DNA of 37,693 nt from Flammeovirgaceae bacterium UBA2338 (GTDB lineage: Bacteria > Bacteroidota > Bacteroidia > Cytophagales > Cyclobacteriaceae), in contig DDUM01000055.1 of NCBI GenBank assembly GCA_002344795.1, forward strand, positions 1-37,693, written 5' to 3'. Numbering within the stretch: position 1 is the first letter of the stretch; the number at the start of each line of letters is the position of its first letter. A program made the translations under genes and the position numbers. The notes beneath the pieces are model-generated. The model made no database searches. It saw only the letters and a list, made by a program, of their open reading frames with translations, and was not told the DNA's origin. Shown piece by piece: positions 24,340 to 31,627 of the stretch.

Positions 24340-25215
24340 ATGAGCGTATTGGTAAACAAAGACTCCAGAATAATTGTCCAGGGATTTACAGGTACGGAAG
24401 GGTCATTCCATGCCGGACAAATGATTGAATACGGAACGAATGTTGTAGGTGGGGTAACACCCGGCAAAGGCGGACAAGAGCATTTAGGTCGTCCTGTTTT
24501 CAATACCGTACAGGAGGCGGTTCAAAAAACAGGTGCTGATGTTTCCATCATTTTTGTGCCTCCTGCGTTTGCAGCAGATTCCATATTGGAGGCAGCTGAG
24601 GGAGGGATTAAGGTAATCGTGGCCATTACAGAGGGTATCCCTGTGAAGGACATGATGGTAGTGAAGAAATATGTAAAGGAGCAGGGAGTAACATTAATAG
24701 GGCCCAATTGCCCAGGGGTAATTACTCCAGGTGAAGCCAAAGTAGGTATCATGCCTGGTTTCGTATTTAAGAAGGGAAGAATTGGTGTTGTTTCTAAATC
24801 AGGAACCCTCACCTACGAGGCAGCAGACCAGATAGTAAAAGCAGGGCTGGGAATATCAACAGCGATAGGTATTGGTGGAGATCCAATCATAGGTACGGCT
24901 ACCAAAGATGCAGTAGAAATGTTGATGAATGATCCTGAGACGGATGCAGTGGTAATGATCGGAGAAATAGGAGGAAACTATGAAGCTGAAGCTGCACGCT
25001 GGGTCAAAGAAAGTGGAATCAAAAAACCGGTTGTCGGGTTTATTGCAGGTCAAACGGCACCTCCAGGACGGAGAATGGGGCATGCCGGAGCTATAATTGG
25101 CGGAGCGGAAGATACCGCAGAAGCCAAGATGAAAATTATGCGTGAATGTGGTATTCACGTAGTGGAGTCGCCAGCTTTGATTGGTGAAACCATGCTGAAG
25201 GCGCTTGGTAAATAA
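24340..25215 (+). CDS. sucD: Succinyl-CoA ligase (ADP-forming) subunit alpha
   Basis: The alpha subunit binds CoA and carries the phosphorylated histidine for the reversible step succinyl-CoA + ADP + Pi = succinate + ATP + CoA in the TCA cycle. The 291-residue protein has the CoA-binding Rossmann part with QGFTGTEGSFHA, the segment GPNCPGVITPGE, SKSGTLTYE, GGDPIIGT, and the active-site loop PPGRRMGHAGA with His248. It is a complete alpha subunit. The beta-subunit gene sucC is not adjacent: the gene has its own promoter and is followed after 8 bases by the convergent phoH gene. Confidence 0.97.
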   Translation: MSVLVNKDSRIIVQGFTGTEGSFHAGQMIEYGTNVVGGVTPGKGGQEHLGRPVFNTVQEAVQKTGADVSIIFVPPAFAADSILEAAEGGIKVIVAITEGIPVKDMMVVKKYVKEQGVTLIGPNCPGVITPGEAKVGIMPGFVFKKGRIGVVSKSGTLTYEAADQIVKAGLGISTAIGIGGDPIIGTATKDAVEMLMNDPETDAVVMIGEIGGNYEAEAARWVKESGIKKPVVGFIAGQTAPPGRRMGHAGAIIGGAEDTAEAKMKIMRECGIHVVESPALIGETMLKALGK

Positions 25216-25223
25216 TTCATCAC

Positions 25224-26567
25224 TTATAGGAGTTCATTGGCCAGGTTGGCCAGCTCAGAGCGCTCTCCTTTTTCAAGGGTAATGTGTGCATATAATTCAT
25301 GGTCTTTTAAACGATCGATCAGATTAGACAACCCGTTACTTTGTGAATCCAGATAAGGGGTATCGATTTGATAGATATCACCAGTGAAAATTATTTTTGT
25401 GTTTTCCCCTGCACGGGTGATAATGGTCTTCACTTCATGAGGTGTTAAGTTCTGTGCCTCATCTACGATAAAGCAAATATTGGAAAGGCTCCTGCCGCGG
25501 ATATACGCCAAAGGGGTGATAACCAATTTTTCAAAATTGATCATCTCAGAGATTTTGCTGTACTCCTTGTCTCCTTCGCCATATTGGCTTTGGATAAACT
25601 TTAAATTATCCCACAACGGCTCCATGTAGGGGTTGATCTTGGATTTGATGTCACCGGGAAGAAACCCAATGTCCTTATTGCTTAAAGGTACAATTGGTCT
25701 TGCCAGGTAAATTTGCCTGTATTCTTTTTTCTGTTCCAGGGCAGCAGCAAGTGCAATCAGCGTTTTGCCGGTGCCTGCAACACCCTGAATGGAAACCAAT
25801 TTGACCTCTGGCTTAAGTACTGCATGAATGGCAAATGCTTGTTCCGCATTCCTGGGTTTTATTCCGTATGCATTTCTTTTTTCTACCTGCTCTACCATGC
25901 CATTAGCAGAATTGTAAAATGCGAGCACAGACTTCTTACCACTTTTGAAAATGTAATAATGATTTTTCATAGGGGTTTGTTTTCCCAGAATATCTTCTGG
26001 TGGGCAATACCCTTTATCATAAAGCAGATTGATCACGTTGGGATCAATATCCTCAACAATAGTTTTTCCCGTGTATAGAGAACTTATGTTTTGAATTTTT
26101 CCTGTGGTATAATCTTCTGCCTGAAGGCCTAATGCTTTAGCCTTTAGCCTCAGGTTTATATCTTTAGAAACCAGGATTACTTTTTTTTCTTTTTCTTCTT
26201 TTTGAAGGTGTATTGCAGAATTCAGAATTCTATGGTCTGCTTTATCTTCATTAAAAATCTTGTTAGCATCCAGTGTGCCATTACTTCCTGTGTCCATCAA
26301 CACCTTGAACCGACCTTTTCCCTTGCCATTGAGAGAATTCCAGTTGTGCAACATCTGGTCTTTGGCCAGCTTATCAATCAGCCTAATAAATTCCCGGGCT
26401 TCAAAATTTTTGGTATCATTTCCTTTTTTGAAATTATCCAGCTCCTCCAGTACAGTGATGGGAATACCAATGTCGTGTTCGTCAAAATTTAAGATGCTGT
26501 TGTGTTCATAAATGATAACTGAAGTGTCGAGGACGAAAATTTTATTCTCTTTCTTGCTTTTGGCCAT
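25224..26567 (-). CDS. PIN domain-PhoH family ATPase
   Basis: The 447-residue protein joins an N-terminal PIN nuclease domain to a C-terminal PhoH ATPase, the layout called PhoH2, which acts on RNA in the cases studied. PIN acidic residues are visible at Asp14 (VLDTSV), Glu41 or Glu42 (LEELD), Asp111 (KADHRIL) and Asp136 (SKDINLR). The PhoH part has Walker A GVAGTGKT (262-269), Walker B FIVDEAQN (Asp369, Glu370) and FTGDIYQID. ATG at 26567 is preferred to a TTG two codons upstream. It lies downstream of the AAA+/VWA genes but is separated from them by a terminator-like hairpin. Confidence 0.93.
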   Translation of the reverse strand: MAKSKKENKIFVLDTSVIIYEHNSILNFDEHDIGIPITVLEELDNFKKGNDTKNFEAREFIRLIDKLAKDQMLHNWNSLNGKGKGRFKVLMDTGSNGTLDANKIFNEDKADHRILNSAIHLQKEEKEKKVILVSKDINLRLKAKALGLQAEDYTTGKIQNISSLYTGKTIVEDIDPNVINLLYDKGYCPPEDILGKQTPMKNHYYIFKSGKKSVLAFYNSANGMVEQVEKRNAYGIKPRNAEQAFAIHAVLKPEVKLVSIQGVAGTGKTLIALAAALEQKKEYRQIYLARPIVPLSNKDIGFLPGDIKSKINPYMEPLWDNLKFIQSQYGEGDKEYSKISEMINFEKLVITPLAYIRGRSLSNICFIVDEAQNLTPHEVKTIITRAGENTKIIFTGDIYQIDTPYLDSQSNGLSNLIDRLKDHELYAHITLEKGERSELANLANELL

Positions 26568-26592
26568 ATTCAAAAAAAAGTTAAAGGTCAGT

Positions 26593-26666
26593 TAAAAAAA
26601 ATGCGAAGACACGTCTCTTACAATGGTTTTAAAAACTGCCCTGTAAGTGTGAAACGTGTCTTCGCA
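26593..26666 (-). terminator. Large hairpin with T-run between the AAA+ gene and phoH
   Basis: A perfect 13-bp outer stem (26602-26614 with 26654-26666, TGCGAAGACACGT/ACGTGTCTTCGCA) encloses a second stem CTTACA/TGTAAG (26617-26622 with 26642-26647). Read on the - strand it is followed by eight T residues, so it should end the VWA-AAA+ transcript before phoH. The 65-base stem is long for a terminator and may be a small intergenic repeat that took on this role. Confidence 0.75.
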
Positions 26667-26738
26667 AAATCTCTTTCGTTAAATAAAGCTAACAAAAGGT
26701 GTGGAATTATTGCAATATGGTAGATTAATCTTTTTGCA

Positions 26739-28265
26739 CTAATTCATCATTCCGCCTAAAGTACCATCATCTTCACCTTCCTCGTTTTCTTCTTGCTGGG
26801 TGGGTAGATTAAACATCCCACTTAGCAAATCCTTAAATTGTAAACCTTTAACAAGATTATTTTTGCTGATTTGGCTGTATTCTGCAAGGCCGTGGAGTGC
26901 AAACTCCATTAACAACAGCTTTGTTGTTTTGCCCTCCCCATTGTGATGTTTGTCTACGAGTTCTTTTAGGCCTGGAATACTGCCCAGTAATTTCTCATAC
27001 TCAGTTTCAGGCATGTCATGCAACAAGTCTACGGTGTTGCCTTCGCCAAACCATTCCGAAATTTTTTTGTACGGACTTTTTTCTTTTTGTTTTCTGAACT
27101 TGTCTGGATCAGGAAAGTAATTTGTGAATTGAGACCGAATGGCTTTACCAATAAGATTTTGGGCAACGATACCCGGCCCTTCCTGTTCGCCCTCATAGAC
27201 CAATTCTACTTTTCCGGTAATGGATGGAATTACTCCGATGAAGTCAGTAAGTCTAATGTTAGTAGAACTTTCTCCGTTAATGATGCTTCTGCGTTCAGCT
27301 GCTGCAACCAGACTTTCGAAAGCGGAAATGGTGAGTCGTGCAGAAACACCACTTTTGGCATCTACAAATTCACTCTTACGCGCTTCTATCGCAATTTGTT
27401 CCACCAAATCTTTTACAATCTCCGTTGATGAAACGATTTTTCGTTGTGCTTCTTTAATCTGCGCTTCTTGTTGTGTGATCTTTTTACCGATCTCAATCGA
27501 CTTTGGATAATGGGTGATAATCTGACTGTCTATTCTATCCTTCAAGGGCGTTACAATACTACCACGGTTAGTGTAATCTTCGGGATTGGCAGTAAAAACA
27601 AATTGAATTTCTAAAGGCAGTCTCAACTTAAACCCTCTGATTTGAATGTCACCCTCCTGAAGAATATTAAAAAGGGCAACCTGTATTCTTGCTTGCAAGT
27701 CAGGCAACTCATTGATAACAAAGATGCCTCTGTGAGATCGCGGTATTAATCCAAAATGAATAACACGCTCATCGGAGTAGGGAAGTTTTAAGGAAGCTGC
27801 CTTAATCGGATCCACGTCACCTATAAGGTCAGCAATGGATACGTCAGGAGTTGCGAGCTTTTCTGTATACCTTTCATCGCGATGAATCCACGTAATGGGC
27901 ATTTGGTCACCCAATTCATTCAGCTTGTCTTTACCATATCTTGATATAGGATGGAAAGGATCATCATTTAACTCTGATCCTTCAATAGCGGGAATGTATT
28001 CGTCAAGAAGCTGAATCATCAGCCTGGCTATTTTTGTTTTAGCTTGTCCTCTTAGTCCGAGTAAGTTGATGTCATGACCAGCGAGCAGGGCGCGTTCTAT
28101 ATCTGGAATTACCGTTTCCTCATAACCCCATATCCCTTCAAAAACATTTTCTTTTTGGCGCAGCTTGGTAATCAGATTATCTCTAAGTTCTACCTTGATG
28201 TCCTTAGGTTGATAACCTTCTTTTTTAAGTTGACCCAGTGTTTTTACTTTGTTCGTATCGATCAT
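26739..28265 (-). CDS. MoxR/magnesium-chelatase-like AAA+ ATPase
   Basis: The 508-residue protein belongs to the MoxR/ChlI branch of AAA+ ATPases, which work with VWA-domain partners to insert metals or remodel proteins. Walker A is GLRGQAKT (70-77). The Walker B position reads IFVINELPDL, with Asn185-Glu186 in place of the common Asp-Glu. Sensor 1 is FTANPEDY (Asn227), and SRTxR-type helical parts follow from about 260. The C-terminal third is less familiar, with an acidic tail. The gene starts 15 bases after the VWA gene and is clearly co-transcribed. The client is unknown; metal chelation is not shown. Confidence 0.85.
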   Translation of the reverse strand: MIDTNKVKTLGQLKKEGYQPKDIKVELRDNLITKLRQKENVFEGIWGYEETVIPDIERALLAGHDINLLGLRGQAKTKIARLMIQLLDEYIPAIEGSELNDDPFHPISRYGKDKLNELGDQMPITWIHRDERYTEKLATPDVSIADLIGDVDPIKAASLKLPYSDERVIHFGLIPRSHRGIFVINELPDLQARIQVALFNILQEGDIQIRGFKLRLPLEIQFVFTANPEDYTNRGSIVTPLKDRIDSQIITHYPKSIEIGKKITQQEAQIKEAQRKIVSSTEIVKDLVEQIAIEARKSEFVDAKSGVSARLTISAFESLVAAAERRSIINGESSTNIRLTDFIGVIPSITGKVELVYEGEQEGPGIVAQNLIGKAIRSQFTNYFPDPDKFRKQKEKSPYKKISEWFGEGNTVDLLHDMPETEYEKLLGSIPGLKELVDKHHNGEGKTTKLLLMEFALHGLAEYSQISKNNLVKGLQFKDLLSGMFNLPTQQEENEEGEDDGTLGGMMN

Positions 28266-28280
28266 ATCTTCTATCCTCTC

Positions 28281-29378
28281 TTATAAATTTTTTCTTCTGT
28301 TTTTTCTAAAATCTTCAAACACCAGGTTGCCCAACCCCTGAAGGTTGCTATAATAAGCGTTGCCATTGTTGGCTTTGGTAAACTCTCGTACAAATGCCTT
28401 CAGGTATGGATCTGTGGCGATCATAAACGTAGTTACCGGTATTTTTAGTTTGCGCAGCTGGCCCGCCAGATTAAGTGTTTGCTTTAATATTTTGGGATCC
28501 AGACCAAAGCTATTTTTATAATATTTGATTCCCTGTTTGATACAGGTAGGCTTGCCATCAGTAATCATAAAAATCTGCTTATTGGTATTTTTTCTTCTCC
28601 GAAGAATATCCATGGCCAATTCCAATCCAGCTACTGTATTGGTATGGTATGGGCCTACATTCAAATAGGGAAGGTCTTTGATTTCAATTTGCCAGGCATC
28701 ATTCCCAAAAACTAAAATATCCAAGGTGTCTTTCGGATATTTTTTGGTGATCAACTCCGCCAAGGCCATGGCCACTTTTTTGGCAGGCGTAATGCGATCC
28801 TCACCATAAAGTATCATGGAATGTGAAATATCAATCATCAACACAGTAGAAGTCTGGGTCTTAAATTCACTTTCCATCACCTCCAAATCGTTCTCCGTCA
28901 TTTGGAAATTGTCCAAACCATGGTTGATCTGAGCATTTCTTAATGAGTCGGTGATCGAGATTTGCTCCAATGTATCGCCAAACTCATAATCCCGCCTGTC
29001 GGTTGTGGCCTCATCTCCCTGCCCACTGTGGTGGGTCTTGTGTTCCCCACCTTTGGACTTTTTCAGTTTTCCAAAAATCTCCTCGAGCGCTGATTTCCTT
29101 AAGGCTTGTTCCCCTTTTGGGTTGAGTTTGAATTCACCACTAGATTCATCCTCACTGATGATTCCTTTTTTCTTCAGGTCTTCAATAAAATCGCCTATCC
29201 CATATTGGTCGTTGGTCAGTTTGTATTGACGATCTACTTCTGTAAGCCACTGGAGTGCTTCTCCTACGTTGCCAGAGGTAATAAGAACCAATTGCATAAA
29301 AATCTTATGTAGCCTGTCGAAGTCACTTTTTTCGCTGTCCGGGGGTGGTGTATACTTTGAAAACCTATATCCTAGCAT
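28281..29378 (-). CDS. VWA domain protein, partner of the AAA+ ATPase
   Basis: The 365-residue protein has a von Willebrand factor A domain from about 175 to 350 with an intact MIDAS metal site: DISHS (Asp183, Ser185, Ser187), Thr246/Thr248 and ITDG (Asp274). The N-terminal half is helical and charged, with a His/Lys-rich linker near 105-125. There is no signal peptide or membrane segment, so it is cytoplasmic. Together with the AAA+ gene 15 bases downstream it makes a MoxR-VWA pair of the kind known from chelatases and maturation chaperones. ATG at 29378 is the first start of the frame near the divergent gap. Confidence 0.85.
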   Translation of the reverse strand: MLGYRFSKYTPPPDSEKSDFDRLHKIFMQLVLITSGNVGEALQWLTEVDRQYKLTNDQYGIGDFIEDLKKKGIISEDESSGEFKLNPKGEQALRKSALEEIFGKLKKSKGGEHKTHHSGQGDEATTDRRDYEFGDTLEQISITDSLRNAQINHGLDNFQMTENDLEVMESEFKTQTSTVLMIDISHSMILYGEDRITPAKKVAMALAELITKKYPKDTLDILVFGNDAWQIEIKDLPYLNVGPYHTNTVAGLELAMDILRRRKNTNKQIFMITDGKPTCIKQGIKYYKNSFGLDPKILKQTLNLAGQLRKLKIPVTTFMIATDPYLKAFVREFTKANNGNAYYSNLQGLGNLVFEDFRKNRRKNL

Positions 29379-29415
29379 GATGGGATGCTTCGTAGCAATT
29401 TAACTTTATTTAAAC

Positions 29416-29458
29416 CAATAAATGAGACTTTCTGTTCGTAGCTGTGCTTCATTTATTG
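29416..29458. promoter_or_regulatory. Inverted repeat in the VWA-lipoprotein divergent gap
   Basis: CAATAAATGA (29416-29425) and TCATTTATTG (29449-29458) form a perfect 10-bp inverted repeat with a 23-base spacer, in the 204-base gap between the divergent VWA and small lipoprotein genes. It may be an operator or an mRNA hairpin; no regulator is known. Confidence 0.3.
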
Positions 29459-29517
29459 CAAGTATTATCATTATAAAATATGTTGATTACAGAACCTATG
29501 TAAGAAATGTAACTTGT

Positions 29518-29553
29518 GGCTAAAATTTATTTAGCCCAACAACATTAATTTTG
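29518..29553 (+). promoter_or_regulatory. Promoter -7 element with adjacent palindrome, small lipoprotein gene
   Basis: TAATTTTG at 29546-29553 fits the TAnnTTTG element. Just upstream lies a perfect 7-bp inverted repeat, GGCTAAA (29518-29524) and TTTAGCC (29530-29536), which covers the place where a -33 element would be. No good TTTG was found at the right distance, so a regulator bound to the palindrome may be needed for activity. The start codon follows at 29583. Confidence 0.45.
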
Positions 29554-29582
29554 CAGATGTCTAATTTAATCTACGTCTAAAA

Positions 29583-29705
29583 ATGAGAATTTTTGTCTCT
29601 CTTCTAATTGGAGTTGGTATGCTCCTGGTATCCTCATGTTCCAGCTATACTTGTCCTACCTACGCTAAAACCACCCCCAAGCACCCTACTGAGAACAAGA
29701 TGTAA
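29583..29705 (+). CDS. Very small lipoprotein (40 residues)
   Basis: A short frame starting at ATG 29583 encodes MRIFVSLLIGVGMLLVSSC followed by about 20 polar residues (SSYTCPTYAKTTPKHP and so on). The first part is a textbook lipoprotein signal with Cys19 as the lipidated residue, leaving a mature peptide of only 22 residues that contains a second cysteine. The frame is preceded by a good TAnnTTTG element, which supports it being a real gene. Tiny lipoproteins of this style occur in the phylum; the function is unknown. Its stop is 5 bases from the end of the convergent hydroxylase gene. Confidence 0.65.
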   Translation: MRIFVSLLIGVGMLLVSSCSSYTCPTYAKTTPKHPTENKM

Positions 29706-29710
29706 TTTGT

Positions 29711-30361
29711 TTAAAAGCTGACAGGAGTTTGGTCTTTTGCTTTATGGCTAATGGGTGTTCTGGTTCCATATATATAATCCCACAACGGAGAAGACACGCC
29801 ATAGGCACCATCACCATCTTTGTAGTGGTGAATGCTGTGGTTTATCCATAAAAATTTGAAAATATTTTTTGGTGGTTGATAGGCGTGGACCATATAATGA
29901 ATTGCTAAGTACAGGGCATACCCCACTAGAAACCCGGGTAAAAAGGAAAACACCAGATCGCCTAAGATCAACTTAAAAAGAAATAACAGTAATGTTGAAA
30001 TAGCTATGCTAAGTAATGGAGGCATAGCCAGTCGGTCTTTATCCCTGGGAAACTCATGATGCACTCCATGCATGATGTACTGTAATTTGGCTCTGAACTG
30101 GGTATACGTTTCCATATGGAATAGATAACGATGAACCAAATATTCCACCCAGGTGAATGCGAGTAGTCCAACAATAAACATGAGCAATGAAAGGCTAAGC
30201 GATAGTGAAGTGTGCGTTACATTCCAATAGAGCAGCCCGGAAGCATAGGTAAAAAAAATAATTAATGGCACTGCTATGTGAGTGCGGGAAAGCCTTTCTA
30301 AAATTGGATTTTTGAAAAGCTGCTTGCTTCCCTTGTTTTGGGGTCTTGTTTTATTTTTCAT
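29711..30361 (-). CDS. Fatty acid hydroxylase / sterol desaturase family membrane protein
   Basis: This 216-residue di-iron membrane enzyme family adds a hydroxyl group to lipid acyl chains. The histidine boxes are visible: HRYLFH (77-82), HGVHH (98-102), HYMVH (155-159) and HSIHH (175-179), between hydrophobic helices at about 29-47, 52-72, 113-135 and 137-157. It resembles the fatty acid 2-hydroxylase group, which in this phylum could act on sphingolipids or ornithine lipids; the substrate is inferred. ATG at 30361 is preferred; a TTG at 30421 would add 20 residues. It follows bshA on the same strand. Confidence 0.85.
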   Translation of the reverse strand: MKNKTRPQNKGSKQLFKNPILERLSRTHIAVPLIIFFTYASGLLYWNVTHTSLSLSLSLLMFIVGLLAFTWVEYLVHRYLFHMETYTQFRAKLQYIMHGVHHEFPRDKDRLAMPPLLSIAISTLLLFLFKLILGDLVFSFLPGFLVGYALYLAIHYMVHAYQPPKNIFKFLWINHSIHHYKDGDGAYGVSSPLWDYIYGTRTPISHKAKDQTPVSF

Positions 30362-30421
30362 AGTATCACGTTTCAACTTCCAACTATCTCGACTACTATA
30401 AACCTCAGCCTGAGAGGCCAA

Positions 30422-31564
30422 TCAGATGGCTACCTTCTCAGCTGATTTTTCAATCACTTTTCTATAATAATTTTCATAGAGAGGAAGAATATTTGAGATG
30501 TCAAATTCTTTCGCTCTTTTTAATGCGTTCTCCTTAAAAGTGTGAAGATTTTCCTTATTTAGAATATGAAGTGCATTCTTAGACATTTCTTCAACATCAC
30601 CTACTTCACTTAAAAATCCGGTGACTCCATCAATATTAAGCTCAGGTATACCTCCGGCATTGGAAGAGATGACGGGTACTTCGCAGGCCATGGCTTCCAG
30701 TGCAGCAAGGCCGAAGCTTTCTTTCTCAGAAGGCATTAAGAACAAGTCTGCTACGGAAAGTACCTCTTCGATGGCTTCTAGTTTTCCCAGAAAACGAACA
30801 TCATCCTCAATCCCTAGTTTTTTTGACAATTCTTCAGCTCCTGAACGTTCAGGGCCATCACCAATCATTAATAGTTTGGCGGGGATCTCCCTTCTGATGT
30901 TGTTGAATATCTTTACTACATCTCCTATCCGTTTCACTTTTCTAAAATTGGAAATGTGAACAATTAAGACTTCATCATTGGGACAGATGGCCTTTTTGAA
31001 ATGGTCTTTTTTCTGTTTTTTGAATTTATCCAGATCAATAAAATTGGGAATTACCTCTATATCATTGGTAATGTCAAAGAACTCGAAAGTCTGATACCGG
31101 AGATCTTTGGATACTGCGGTTACTCCATCCGATTCATTGATACTAAAGGTTACCACAGGTTCGTAGGAAGCATCTTTTCCTACCAACGTAATATCTGTAC
31201 CATGAAGTGTTGTGACAAAAGGAATAAATATGCCCTGGGTTTTTAATATTTGTTTTGCCATGTAGGCCGCAGAAGCATGGGGTATGGCATAGTGAACATG
31301 AAGCAGATCAAGCTTTTCGTTTTTAACCACGCTCACCATTTTGCTGGCCAAGGCCAATTCATAAGGCGGATATTCAAATAAGGGATAGGTGCGAATATCT
31401 ACTTCGTGGTAGAATAAATTCTCATTCAGGAAATCGAGGCGACTGGGCTGAGAATAGGTGATAAAGTGGATTTCATGCCCTCCTTTGGCCAGGGCCTTTC
31501 CCAATTCTGTGGCCACAACACCGCTTCCTCCAAAGGTGGGGTAACATACGATTCCTATTTTCAT
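30422..31564 (-). CDS. bshA: N-acetyl-alpha-D-glucosaminyl L-malate synthase BshA
   Basis: BshA is a GT4-family glycosyltransferase that joins GlcNAc from UDP-GlcNAc to L-malate, the first step of bacillithiol synthesis. The start MKIGIVCYPTFGGSGVVATELG (ATG 31564) is the family N-terminus; in-frame ATGs at 31579 and 31591 would add 5 or 9 residues. Other signatures are LHVHYAIPHASAAYMAK, TLHGTDITLVG, and the C-terminal nucleotide-sugar motif EKESFGLAALEAMACEVPVISSNAGGIPE. Length is 380 residues. It lies between the GH3-hydrolase fusion gene and the hydroxylase gene, probably in one operon. The bshB and bshC genes are not in the window. Confidence 0.93.
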   Translation of the reverse strand: MKIGIVCYPTFGGSGVVATELGKALAKGGHEIHFITYSQPSRLDFLNENLFYHEVDIRTYPLFEYPPYELALASKMVSVVKNEKLDLLHVHYAIPHASAAYMAKQILKTQGIFIPFVTTLHGTDITLVGKDASYEPVVTFSINESDGVTAVSKDLRYQTFEFFDITNDIEVIPNFIDLDKFKKQKKDHFKKAICPNDEVLIVHISNFRKVKRIGDVVKIFNNIRREIPAKLLMIGDGPERSGAEELSKKLGIEDDVRFLGKLEAIEEVLSVADLFLMPSEKESFGLAALEAMACEVPVISSNAGGIPELNIDGVTGFLSEVGDVEEMSKNALHILNKENLHTFKENALKRAKEFDISNILPLYENYYRKVIEKSAEKVAI

Positions 31565-31627
31565 TTTTCCTGCCTTCATATTACTTGACATAAACCCTCT
31601 TTTTGGTTATTTAGTTTCGTTCTATAG

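Noticed and set aside
26739..29378. AAA+/VWA pair as a cobalt chelatase linked to the B12 block
   Set aside because: No CobN-like large subunit is present, the genes are 5 kb away with other units between, and the window shows B12 uptake rather than synthesis.
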